Positions 50,010 to 59,597 of a DNA stretch of 64,000 nt are shown here, in pieces. Each line of letters starts with the position of its first letter. The stretch's first letter is position 1. The notes under the pieces were generated by a model that saw nothing but the letters and a program-made list of their open reading frames with translations, searched no databases and was not told the DNA's origin. The stretch spans positions 3,038,001-3,102,000 of the forward strand of contig CM074128.1 of NCBI GenBank assembly GCA_037178625.1. Direction: 5' to 3'. The position numbers and the translations under genes are program-made. This DNA comes from Skeletonema tropicum. Taxonomy: Eukaryota > Bacillariophyta > Thalassiosirophyceae > Thalassiosirales > Thalassiosiraceae.

Positions 50010-50187
50010 ACTTTGTGTGACGAATAATTAATGTAGTTAAATGGACTATAGATTTGTATAGATTCACAACTTTAAGGTCTTTGTGTGTGGAATCAGGTCT
50101 GCTTTGTGGCAAAAAAGGTTTTTTTTGTTCCCGCCATTTCTAATTTCATTTTCCTTCAGCATTTATCTGTCATTGCACATAGTAACC

Positions 50188-51357
50188 ATGTCGTCATGCC
50201 GCACTACCGGCCCTTCGCCTAGCCGCAACAACGGCGGCGAAAGCATACGAGACTCAGGGAACGTTTCATCAACACCTAAGCTTCGGTCTAGGACGCAAAT
50301 TGTAACCCCGGCAACTACCACAAATGAGCAAACGACGTCCTCAACGAAAGGCACAGGTGCACATCGACGCAGGTCGAAGAGGGGTTGCCAGTCATCTGAA
50401 CGACTGACACCTCCTAAGTCATATTTTACTGACCGCCAAGGCAAAGTCACATGTTTGATGTTTGGTCTCGATCCCAGCAATGAGGCTCATAAGAGAGTGA
50501 TTTGTGTTGGATGCATGAGATGTGTTGGCAACGCTATTGTGGTGCCGGATGTAGTAAGAAACAAAACAAATCATGAGCGTAATGGCAACCGAAAGTGTGA
50601 ACAGCCTTGGCATATTGGCAATGAAGATCATAGAGAGGAACGGAAAGAAATTGTTCGTCGAGATTTCCTTGCATTATTCGACGTAGACGAGCCCGAAGTG
50701 TGTGCTGATGCAGACATCACCACCAGGAAGTTGACAAGATCGATGAAGGCGCATCTTCTGTTTGGTCTCCATCTTTTGAAGCAGCTGCAAATGTGGGGCA
50801 CTCTTGGTGGTATAGATGAACAAAACATAGAGACCTGTCATGCGATCTGGAATAAGTTATTGCGCCAGTTTGGAGCTACCCGTGGCAATGAACTCCAGAA
50901 GAAAGTGTTGAGTGAGTATCTATTTCAAACTTCACCATTTTTACATTGTGCAAAAGATCATGTGAAGAAGGAGACCAAGTCAAAACGGAAGAAGAAAACG
51001 AACAGTGGAGTCCAGAATTCTCGGCGCTGCGAAGAGGTTACTGATGTCGCATTGGTTGATAGTAATGTCGTGCTTGGTCCTTTGGCGACTAGCATCAATG
51101 ACGAAGAGGCTCTCCACCAAGAACTAGTACTCACGGATGAAGTTGTTGCGGATGATGTTGCGGTAGTTAACAGTGACGGCAGCGATGATGATGCAGCCAT
51201 AAAAGTGACAGAAAATGATACTATGATCAAAATTTGCAATCATCCTGGTTGTGGGAAAATGCGGCTTGCTATGGCATGGCGTATCCATCAATATGAGTGC
51301 CACGAAGTGGTTACCACCGATACCAACAGTGGTGAGGATATGAATGTTGATGGTTGA
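50188..51357 (+). CDS. Orphan Cys/His-containing protein
   Basis: An intact frame. I chose the Met at 50188 because the upstream in-frame part is a hydrophobic run from the 5' region; the mature-looking protein begins MSSCRTTGPSPSRNNGG. A disordered Ser/Thr-rich N-terminus with basic patches (AHRRRSKRG) is followed by a conserved-looking domain: YFTDRQGKVTCLMFGLDPS, VICVGCMRCVGNAIV, then C-x-PWHIGNEDH, which together could bind zinc. A helical block (MKAHLLFGLHLLKQLQMWG) and a Lys-rich nuclear-signal-like stretch (KKETKSKRKKKTN) follow. The C-terminus ends in a zinc-finger-like C-x4-C...H-x4-C-H (ICNHPGCGKM ... RIHQYECHE). A DNA- or RNA-binding nuclear role is plausible; the family is not recognised. 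Confidence 0.6.
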   Translation: MSSCRTTGPSPSRNNGGESIRDSGNVSSTPKLRSRTQIVTPATTTNEQTTSSTKGTGAHRRRSKRGCQSSERLTPPKSYFTDRQGKVTCLMFGLDPSNEAHKRVICVGCMRCVGNAIVVPDVVRNKTNHERNGNRKCEQPWHIGNEDHREERKEIVRRDFLALFDVDEPEVCADADITTRKLTRSMKAHLLFGLHLLKQLQMWGTLGGIDEQNIETCHAIWNKLLRQFGATRGNELQKKVLSEYLFQTSPFLHCAKDHVKKETKSKRKKKTNSGVQNSRRCEEVTDVALVDSNVVLGPLATSINDEEALHQELVLTDEVVADDVAVVNSDGSDDDAAIKVTENDTMIKICNHPGCGKMRLAMAWRIHQYECHEVVTTDTNSGEDMNVDG

Positions 51358-51488
51358 TGCCAATTGGCAGGCTTAGTATATGTATAAATGTAATTGTGAC
51401 TATGAGATGGTAGATTGTTGAATTAGTTGCATTTTAATTGGAGATATTCATCATGTAAGGCAGGTGGAAGAGAGACTCGTCATGGTTG

Positions 51489-51878
51489 TTAGCTAGAGAG
51501 ATACCTTGGCTTGATGGAAAAAATGCTATCGCCAACATCGCTAAAATATCCAAAATGTAAGGCTGGTCGGGCCGTGGTGTCGCTCTCTACAATTATGTTG
51601 GAGTCATCGTCAGAAGCTGCATCTTCGATTCTCGATAGGCACGGGTAGAGTATGTTTCTTGCAGTAATCGGCAATGCCAAGAATATTATACCAATCGCTA
51701 GCAACGTCACGGTGAGGAGTAGCGAGAAAAACAAGGCCGCTATTCGAGCCGGTGCACATTTTCTTCGACGTGGACGTTGTGATGACGCACGATTATTTCG
51801 CTGGAACAGTTCTTGCGGTGGCACCTCGAGTGGAGACTGCCAAAACGAATCGCGAGGTGGGTTCGGTGGCAGTGACAT
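51489..51878 (-). CDS. Small single-pass membrane protein
   Basis: 129 residues, intact. A Pro/Gln/Arg-rich N-terminus (SLPPNPPRDSFWQSP, then RASSQRPRRRK) is followed by one long hydrophobic helix (IAALFFSLLLTVTLLAIGIIFLAL) and a short acidic C-terminus. The positive-inside rule predicts a cytosolic N-terminus. No homologue was recognised. The frame is short, so it could be incomplete. Confidence 0.45.
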   Translation of the reverse strand: MSLPPNPPRDSFWQSPLEVPPQELFQRNNRASSQRPRRRKCAPARIAALFFSLLLTVTLLAIGIIFLALPITARNILYPCLSRIEDAASDDDSNIIVESDTTARPALHFGYFSDVGDSIFSIKPRYLSS

Positions 51879-53355
51879 AATTGTTATACAAACTGGGCAA
51901 GGTGGAGATAGCTAGCAGCCAAATCTTCTTCGCATGCTTTTGTTCTTGACGTTGGCGTTGGGCGCGTCGCGTGATGGTGATAGAGATCAGAGTTCATTCA
52001 GAATCATTCAGAAGCCCCACGCAATTCTGTTCTTGGTATTTTCCTACGAATTCCTATGCACAATGATACCCGGGACTCAGTTGAGAAAAAGAGCCTTGGC
52101 TGGAAAAGGAGAGAGACACACGCTTGGCTACAACATCATAAGTAGGTAGCTCGTGTGGATTGAATGGCTAGACAATACGCACTATCTACAACCTGCTGAA
52201 GTGTATAGAACAATGTTATACATGAAAAAAATTCTGGTGATTGTCTTAGATTCATCTGCCTCTTGGTCTTGATTGGATTTGGAGGAGCAGTCGCTCTATC
52301 CGATTTCCGGCTGTTTGTTTTTTACTGCGTTCTGAGCTGCTGCTACTTCTATTTCCATCGCACTGCTTGTGATGGTGTCGGTAATGTTTGGTTTGTATGG
52401 ATGAGAAAAGTGATGTTGTGAGGGATATAAAGGAGTGTGTAGAGTTGTTGGTAGATGCTCATTGCATCGTAGTTACAAAAAGCATATTCATACTAACCTA
52501 ACCAAAAGGGAGAACATTCTTGATCACAATACTTGCGCCTGAAGTGACCCGAAGCTCTGCGTTTCAGAATGGTACATCTGGCTGCAGCAAGTGTGCCAAT
52601 TGTTTCAAGATCTTTGGGCAGATCCAACTCCACTTTACAACGTGCTGAGGCGCTCGTCCGCCCATGTAGACGAAAATATGTCCTCTAATACGGCTTGATC
52701 CGCCATGATATGAAGGAGTTAAGCAAATTACCATAGACTAATAGACTATCATTTCTTATTGCGGCAGCTTGACATACGAAGCTGTTCGCTGCTTGTCTAT
52801 GTCACTTGCCTCTCTCGTGCATCACACTAAAAATCTATCATTATTTTTCTGTTACATGTAACGTGTTTCAGTGTAACTTGTAACTTCAACATGACCTGGA
52901 TGGATACCAGCTCACTTCTTCACCATGACGAATTTATAAGTAGGCAACCTTCGACCTCCAAGCCCGCTACGGCCTGCCGTTACTCAAACAGTGGCAAGAA
53001 ACCTGATGAGGCCAATTAGCATTGCAACGGGTTCGTCATTTTTCCTGCACAGACTCCTTCTTGGTCCTTGCCCAATAGCTGGCGGCGATAGTGAGGAACT
53101 AGGAACTGCAAGGCACTTTCACGCAAATCGTAAGTGAGAAGCCTGATCCACCGCGCTCAATTCAAATCAGCCCATTCAGGTTTCATGCTCTGGATGGTGA
53201 TGTACTTATGGTACTCTACCATCGGCAATCGTGATATTCTAGAGCAATATATCTATATGAGATATTGCTGTGGCTGTGCGCTCCCTTCTTCTGCTACCAT
53301 CTTTGAGCTCTTACTAAGTGCTGTCTATACTTAACATTATATTAACTCCAACATT
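51879..53355. other. Gene-free region of about 1.5 kb
   Basis: The largest stretch without a supported gene outside the satellite. It contains scattered short ORFs, a 12-bp palindrome GTTACATGTAAC near 52851, and T-rich tracts. No tRNA-like cloverleaf or repeat array was seen. It could hold a non-coding transcript or unrecognised exons. Confidence 0.4.
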
Positions 53356-55728
53356 TTAAGCATTAATCTGTATGTTGTAGCACAGCTGCTCGATATTACC
53401 AAAGCCAATACTGGCACATCGTTCAATCTCTTCGAAGCCAAGCCCCTTCTGCTTCATTTCTTCAACGAGTCCAGGAATGGAGAATAAACGCCCACAAAAC
53501 AATTTCTCGGCAAACTGAAACACTTCAATATCTGGTTGATTATGCTTCATTACGAAGGAAGCACCGTCGTTATTTGTGAAAGATGTTGCAAGAAATTCCT
53601 TGTATTCAGAGTCGCTGTTGACTCGCAGTGCACCTGTTTCCTCTGCAATATTTTCCGCTGTCGCGTTTGATGCTGGGAGGCCAAATGCGACCGGATTCGG
53701 CAGCAACCGACGGAATTGCGGTGTCTCATAGAGCATTACTGACGAAGATACGGGCATCTCGCTCAAGCCAAACCATGCTATGGAACACATCCTTGCCTTT
53801 GCTCTTGGAACTGTGTGCTTTAGTTCATCAAAATCATCGTATGCATAGGCTCCATTCAGCATTTTCGTCAGTATATTACGGTAGCGAGGACTCTGAACAT
53901 TCTCAACAAACTTTTCCCAAGTGTGCGGTTCGCCATCCTTGACTGATGTGTGGGGATAGTGATAGAAAAACGCACTCACACTTCTTGAGACAGGATGACG
54001 CAAGGTTGTAATGACAGCCTCATCTCCGTCATAATTTGGTCGATGGTCGGTGCACCCTGTAACTTGCGGACACAAAAGATCTTTTCTTGGACACGATCCT
54101 ACTGGATCACCCGGAAACGCGCAGCAGGGGTACCCGTCGGGGTCACACCCAGCAAGTGCTCTTGCCGTCACCGAGAGTGCAGAAGAGCCTGATTTTGGAA
54201 TACGGACGCTGTTGAGTAGCTTTCTGCTTCGTAAAACTATTGTGGACTGGTGCTGGGCCTTGAGATCTGGATAATAGCTATTCTCAATGTTAGCTCCTTC
54301 AGGGGTTACTGCTTCGATGTGTCTCCAAAATCGATCCAACGAAAGAGAGTAAGCAGCTTCCTTCCATGATGTGCCTGCGCCAAGAGCGATTGAAGAGGAT
54401 AATGATCTTGCGATATCCTCTTTAGGAATACTGAATGCATGCCGTAAACTATTCTCTCCACCGATGATAAATCCGAACTTTTCAAAGGCGTGCATCTTGG
54501 ATTCGCCTTCTTTCTGAGAGGTATAGCAGTGTGCTACAAACACATCCTCCAACATGCCCGCATCACGATCGCAACGCCGCACAACTTGTTCGTAGGGTAA
54601 CAAGGATACCTTTATGTTATGTGCAACAACCTTGCCAGAGAAGGAACGGATAATTGTCTTATCCTCCTGAGTAAAGGCTGCCATGGACGATGGGTCGTTG
54701 ATATTCACCACATCATTGGAACGGTACTGAAGATTCAATACGCAATTTATCGCTTTCTGATCATCATTTTGATACTTCCAAACGTCGTTCTCAAGATTGC
54801 GTGCCAATTGTTGCACATCAGGTGAGTTTCGAAAGTAAGCAAATCCAAAACAGATGGTCACAGTGTCGAGATGATTTATCGGGTCTTTCTTTAATTCCTT
54901 TCCCAATGCACACTCTTCTGGAAATGTTCCTCGGCTTGCTACAATATTGGATGATAGATGTTTTGGATGATTATACAATTGGGCAGGGTCCTTGAGCCAA
55001 ATAGCATCAGCATCCGTGTAGAGCACGTTTACATTCGAAAATGTTTCGATAACACGTCGCATGATGCCAAGCCGTACCACCCACAATTTCTGGAGGAAAT
55101 GATCAGCATTCCTGATGTCCTTGCCTGGATTTAGATTGACCAAAAGTGTTTCACCTAAATTTGTCAACTTGTCTTGCATTCCTGGAGAAGAGAAGGCTAC
55201 AGCAACCTCTTCATAGGCCATTTCTGACACGGCAAAAATACTTAGGATGCGTCCAGAGTTGTCATGCTGCTTATAATGATCCAGCCACACACCAAATGTT
55301 TCGAGGTAGGTAGTGTCGACGAAGACAACCACCATGTCTTTCGAGTGATGCGCTGTCACCTCACTTAGGCGCTGATCGACAAACAATTCATTCAATGATG
55401 GAAACATATAGAGTGCGTAAGAGTCTTGACCAAGAAGTTGTTCTTCAGCATGACGATGACCATGACTGGTCTCGAATTCATTCTGCCAGAGTGTGGAGTT
55501 TGGATCCCTCATCAGAGATAATTTCAGGGTGTCTTCGGAGGGATTCGTACGCGACGCAGTTGATTTTGGATCTAGAAGGCGACGGTGTGTTTGTGTTTCA
55601 TTCTTCACTCCAAAGCCAAGGTAGGATAGTGAGCCTACTGTTAGGAGCAGAACTGTGATAAACGACAGTGCCGTCCTTTGTTGAGGGTAAGGGATGAGAT
55701 GATATGGTCGCCACATTGTTGTTGTCAA
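53356..55728 (-). CDS. Golgi bifunctional protein: GT77-like glycosyltransferase fused to a sulfotransferase-like domain
   Basis: An intact 790-residue type II membrane protein. The signal anchor is at about residues 19-41 (ALSFITVLLLTVGSLSYLGFG). Residues ~100-400 resemble nucleotide-diphospho-sugar transferases (PF03407/GT77 type), with the metal/donor DxD motif in VLYTDADAIWLKDP (Asp239-Asp241) and VTICFGFAYFRNS. From ~500 a second domain shows PAPS-binding sulfotransferase signatures: the 5'-phosphosulfate loop RIPKSGSSAL (residues 509-518) and the 3'-phosphate motif LRHPVSRSVSAFFYH (576-590). Many cysteines lie around 526-560. The combination suggests coupled sugar transfer and sulfation of cell-wall or secreted polysaccharide or glycoprotein in the Golgi. 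Enzyme activities and acceptors are inferred from motifs. Confidence 0.8.
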   Translation of the reverse strand: MTTTMWRPYHLIPYPQQRTALSFITVLLLTVGSLSYLGFGVKNETQTHRRLLDPKSTASRTNPSEDTLKLSLMRDPNSTLWQNEFETSHGHRHAEEQLLGQDSYALYMFPSLNELFVDQRLSEVTAHHSKDMVVVFVDTTYLETFGVWLDHYKQHDNSGRILSIFAVSEMAYEEVAVAFSSPGMQDKLTNLGETLLVNLNPGKDIRNADHFLQKLWVVRLGIMRRVIETFSNVNVLYTDADAIWLKDPAQLYNHPKHLSSNIVASRGTFPEECALGKELKKDPINHLDTVTICFGFAYFRNSPDVQQLARNLENDVWKYQNDDQKAINCVLNLQYRSNDVVNINDPSSMAAFTQEDKTIIRSFSGKVVAHNIKVSLLPYEQVVRRCDRDAGMLEDVFVAHCYTSQKEGESKMHAFEKFGFIIGGENSLRHAFSIPKEDIARSLSSSIALGAGTSWKEAAYSLSLDRFWRHIEAVTPEGANIENSYYPDLKAQHQSTIVLRSRKLLNSVRIPKSGSSALSVTARALAGCDPDGYPCCAFPGDPVGSCPRKDLLCPQVTGCTDHRPNYDGDEAVITTLRHPVSRSVSAFFYHYPHTSVKDGEPHTWEKFVENVQSPRYRNILTKMLNGAYAYDDFDELKHTVPRAKARMCSIAWFGLSEMPVSSSVMLYETPQFRRLLPNPVAFGLPASNATAENIAEETGALRVNSDSEYKEFLATSFTNNDGASFVMKHNQPDIEVFQFAEKLFCGRLFSIPGLVEEMKQKGLGFEEIERCASIGFGNIEQLCYNIQINA

Positions 55729-56940
55729 GTTGTTACAAATGTAGAGGAGTATTCAATGGCCGTGATCGATACTATGTTGTATTTCGTAGTGCGATGCTGG
55801 TACCAACATTAGGTTGTACACAATGCTGACCTCCTAGCTGTAAATGGCTGATCTTTTGAGGACCCTCACCGTGAGTGAGATCATTGCGTACGGACCGACG
55901 AATTGAGCGTTCCGTGTTGGCTGCTGCAATAAGTATTTAATTTGTTAAATTTGTGAAGGAGGTCATTTAAAGTGACTACCGCGGACCCCTTCGCGACAAG
56001 GTCATTGATACCACAGGTACGTTGCAACTAATAAAAGGCAGAGACATTTGAAGTTGTAGGTTGAAGACCCCTTTCAAATGTTACTGAAAGAATGTAAGAG
56101 GTATTGCTGGACGGTTCAACAAATCCATAGAAAAAGTACCGTGCGGTGTACCAATGGTACCGTATGGTATCAGAAAGGTACCGTATGGTATCAGAAAGGT
56201 ACCGTGTGGTATACGAAAGGTCGCAAAAAATGACCCATGACCAAATAATAATAATTCCTGAGAAAAAGCCTGCGTTCATACTTTTTACTTAAAACATGGG
56301 ATGAAGATGAAGAGCCTTTTATGGTAAACAAAAAATAACCATGAGTTCTGGCGAAAACCAGGATCTGAAGAAAGTGTTGCTGTAAGTACCTGATTTCGAT
56401 TTTGCAAGGAAAGTCGCAGTTTGAAAACGTGTGCTGATGGATCGTCTACAACACACGGAGCAGAGTGCGTGGTGCGGATTTTCTTGAGGAGTTTTATTTT
56501 GTTTTGTATGTCTATTACCTACTAACCTCTTGGGCATCCGCATCATCTCCAGGCACCGGCCTCAACAAGGTTAAATCGAAACGGTGTAATGACCCTTTGA
56601 AACTTTTGTTTCTAAAAAAAAATCCACCATAAGTCGCACATACCCACCATCAGCGTGGTACGTATTGTATCGACTGCAGGGGCCAGGAAGTCCTGTCTTC
56701 AGCAATGTTGTTACACATGTTGGATGACAGATAGACCGATGTGTGCACCTGTACCGGGAGAAGAGGAAGATGAGTGGATGCTCTGCCTAAAGGCAAAGAA
56801 ATGGCTACCCTAGTGAGATGCTGCAACTTACCGTTCTTGTTGTAGTGATCAGGATGAGTTAGAGACTTGAACATGTCTAGTAGGCTGCTACAGCTCTTTT
56901 ACGTAGATAGTAAAGTAACATGGGGCAAGTACAATCATAG
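55729..56940. other. Intergenic region with a short minisatellite
   Basis: 1.2 kb holding the promoter of the glycosyltransferase-sulfotransferase gene and the 3' end of the RMND1-like gene. The only structured element is the 21-bp repeat at 56136-56219. Short ORFs here have no supported content. Confidence 0.45.
56136..56219. repeat. Four tandem 21-bp units
   Basis: Units begin GTACCGTNNGGT at 56136, 56157, 56178 and 56199. The middle two are identical (GTACCGTATGGTATCAGAAAG) apart from none visible, and the outer two carry a few substitutions. The GGTACC palindrome recurs at the junctions. The minus-strand translation gives a repeated DTIRYLS motif, but no gene is supported. Confidence 0.9.
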
Positions 56941-58894
56941 TTATATACCTAAAAGCTTTGATCCCCATCCACTCATGTCCATAACCATCAGAACGCATTC
57001 AAATGAAATGAGAACAATGATGACCCATTCTAACGTATTGCTCTTTTGTGCATGCATGACCTCCAAAAAGAACTTGGCATTTTGCTGTATAAGGTTGAGT
57101 TTGAACTCAATGTGCTACGAATACAAAACTTGTTGGATGAAATCGACTGAAATATGTCAAATGAGGAAATAACTCGACTCAACTATGCAAATGACTTACT
57201 CTGAATCGTTCATCCAAGTCAAACTCTTTCCTCATTCCTTCATGCAAACCCTCGTATTGACTCAGGTGCCATGCAGTGTCACTCCTATCTTTGATACCCA
57301 TCTTTCCAACCATTTCAATAAATAAACTGTTGTTGCGTGCCACTACTTGAAACAACGTATGTCTTTCCATGCTAGTAAAATTCCCAGTACTCTCCACAGA
57401 GGAGTTGATGTCTGAAAAGTTCCTCAAAAGCTCATCTACAGTATCAAGATGCCAGTCCAAAGCAACGGTTTGCCCCATAATATTGGACACAACGCCCACA
57501 GTATTCATATCTAATACTCGTACCAATGCACGGTCAGCTGTTATCTTTCCAGCTGCAGTCTCAAGCTGTGGCTGGAGAGCTATCTCAAAAAATTCCCTCC
57601 GCTCGAATCCGACAGGGATCGGATGAGCTGCATGTTTCTTGATTTGTTCAAGTAAGCGAGAAGCTTCTTTGGTACTAATGTTGAAAAAGACAACAGATCC
57701 GAAACGATATATTGCAACATATCGTGGAACAGACGGTGACAGCGACGTTGGACCAGTAGCTGGAGGAGGCGACAGTTGAATGATGACATTGGTACGTCCA
57801 AACACGTGACGGATTATAGGTGAGGTTGCAAAGAAATCAGCAAGAGGATGTGACCGTGGCATTCCGCTACCAAATACTTTACTCAACACTGCGACCACGT
57901 CTATTGAGCTAGCAGCTTGAACTGACCTCACGCGTATTCTTTCTGCAATATGTGATTCTTCTTCCTCTTGCTGCTGCCTTTCATCGGGCAGAAATCCACT
58001 GTAGGCGTCATTATTGATAATTTCCTCCAATAAAAGAGAGGAACGTCGATTTTGAAGCGACTGTCGGAATGATTGAGAACTCATCTTGGCACTTCTAGAA
58101 TAGGAGCTTGGATTGCGAATGTTTTCATATAAATTTCGCCACCAATGCGAGGAAATGACGTCATTGACACTCTTTGGAAGTGAAGTTTGGGAAGGTTTTG
58201 AAGACGCATCGTCCAATTCATTTGCAAAATGCCTTAATTGTTGAATGTCATGAGCTTCCTTTTCCTCCCAGTGAGATGAAGTTAGTGGGACAGACAATGA
58301 CGATGCAATGTCTGCGGGTGGCTCAGGAAGTGTTATCAAATCATTTGTTAGCTGTGGCGTTTTCAATAAGCGATATTTATAACCGCTCAATCCGCTGTCG
58401 TTGCCTTTATGAATAGATGATGAGCTGCCCTCATTATTTTCATTTTGTGAGCTGATGTCTGATGTGGGTGATGGTCTCCTTTTAATCCGTATATGACGAT
58501 TTGCTGTATTTCCTTTCACATTGTTTGCTTGTGACTGAGTAGTTGCGTCAGCTCGCTCATAGGTGACATTGCTTGAGTTCTTCTCCAGTGATGGATTTCT
58601 TTCGTCATTCTTTTTTATCTTGACCTGAGTTGAAAATGATGTTTGCATAGATACATATTTTGCTGGCGATAGATCTGCTCTAAAGACAGATTTTGTTGTT
58701 GCCACAGATGATTTTGAAAAAGATCGCGCCACACAGGTCTGCTGAAGCATCATCTGTCTTCTCATGAAATAATCAGTCAAAGCATTTCTATGTAGAGAAC
58801 GATGCGTTGTGCAAGAAGTTGTGCACGAGCCTGTAAAGCAAAATCGTGCCAGGGATGTGATCATAGTCGACTGGGTAGCGGACGATACCACCAT
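56941..58894 (-). CDS. RMND1: RMND1/DUF155-family protein, probably mitochondrial
   Basis: Exon 1 is 58894-57200 and exon 2 is 57114-56941, joined in phase 0 across an 85-bp intron (57199-57115). The N-terminus (MITSLARFCFTGSC, then Arg/Ser/Thr-rich with LHRNALTDYFMRRQMM) fits a mitochondrial presequence. A long disordered region follows. The DUF155 domain starts near YVAIYRFGSVVFFNIS and includes EIALQP, LNTVGVVSNIMGQTVALD-like DMNTVGVVSNIMGQTVALD and ISLFIEMVGK-like NSLFIEMVGKMGIKDRSD. The small second exon supplies the diagnostic end HIEFKLNLIQQNAKFFLEVM ... SNTLEWVIIVLISFECVLM, with one TM helix near the C-terminus. In other eukaryotes the family supports mitochondrial translation at the inner membrane. 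No frame breaks. Confidence 0.88.
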
Positions 58895-59583
58895 TATTCA
58901 CAGGATGGCAAACAAAAGATAGATGTGTAGCAGACAATGCTGCAGTGCGGTGGCAGGTGGCCTCTCCAGAGGGGAAGCTGTGGCAGTGGTAGAGCAGTGG
59001 CAAAGTACTATCTACCGCAGGCGATAATGCAAGAGCCAAAAGCAAACTAAGCTGCCTGCCGCAATCGTTGGCCCTCGTGCAATCAGGACTCCTTTGGAAA
59101 CGAAACGGTGTGACAGGTTCGAGGTTGAAGCGAGCAAAGACAGCATCCGTTCGGCATTTTCTGTTCGCTCGGTTCGCCGTTCGTTCGGACTTCTTGCCAT
59201 GTTGAATGAATCTTCAAGATGGAAGATGATGAAAAGTTATGGGGATGCACAAGTTAGAGTTACAGGCCACGTTCAATCCCATTGCAATAAAACTCTTCTT
59301 CTTCGACAGAGGTCTCTGCAGTTAGCACTTCTCGTTTTTGTGCCACTTCGACGCATGTCCAATCTAGCTAACAATTGAGCTTATTATTGATCAATAGATG
59401 TAACGAATAGAATTATTATGACTTAAAATATAAAGGAAACGATCAACGTTTTTGGATTCGGTTGCTTTCATTGGCGATGTCATGATAGACCAGCCTCGAG
59501 AAAGCATTCCGAAACATGAGAAACGAGAAACCAGATAACATAAATATGAATTTGATTGATGTCCGACACTACGTAGGTGTGAC
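58895..59583. other. Region between RMND1-like start and the retroelement, including its putative 3' LTR
   Basis: About 690 bp. The part next to the retroelement (from 59584 downwards) is the expected place of the 3' LTR; it would start TGTCACACC in the element's direction, but its far end cannot be fixed without the 5' LTR, which lies outside the window. A short minus-strand ORF at 59200-59012 (MARSPNERRTERTENAERM...) is unsupported. Confidence 0.4.
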
Positions 59584-59584
59584 A

Positions 59585-59597
59585 TTCTACCCCTCCT
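59585..59597 (-). promoter_or_regulatory. Putative polypurine tract
   Basis: In the element's direction the run AGGAGGGGTAGAA immediately precedes TGTCACACC, giving the expected purine tract followed by an LTR beginning with TG. It overlaps the last codons or stop of pol. The position is right for plus-strand priming; the identification is inferred. Confidence 0.55.

Noticed and set aside
59012..59200. 62-residue minus-strand ORF next to the retroelement
   Set aside because: Short, low complexity (repeated ERRTERTENAER-like pattern), no conserved content, and it lies between the RMND1 start and the LTR candidate.
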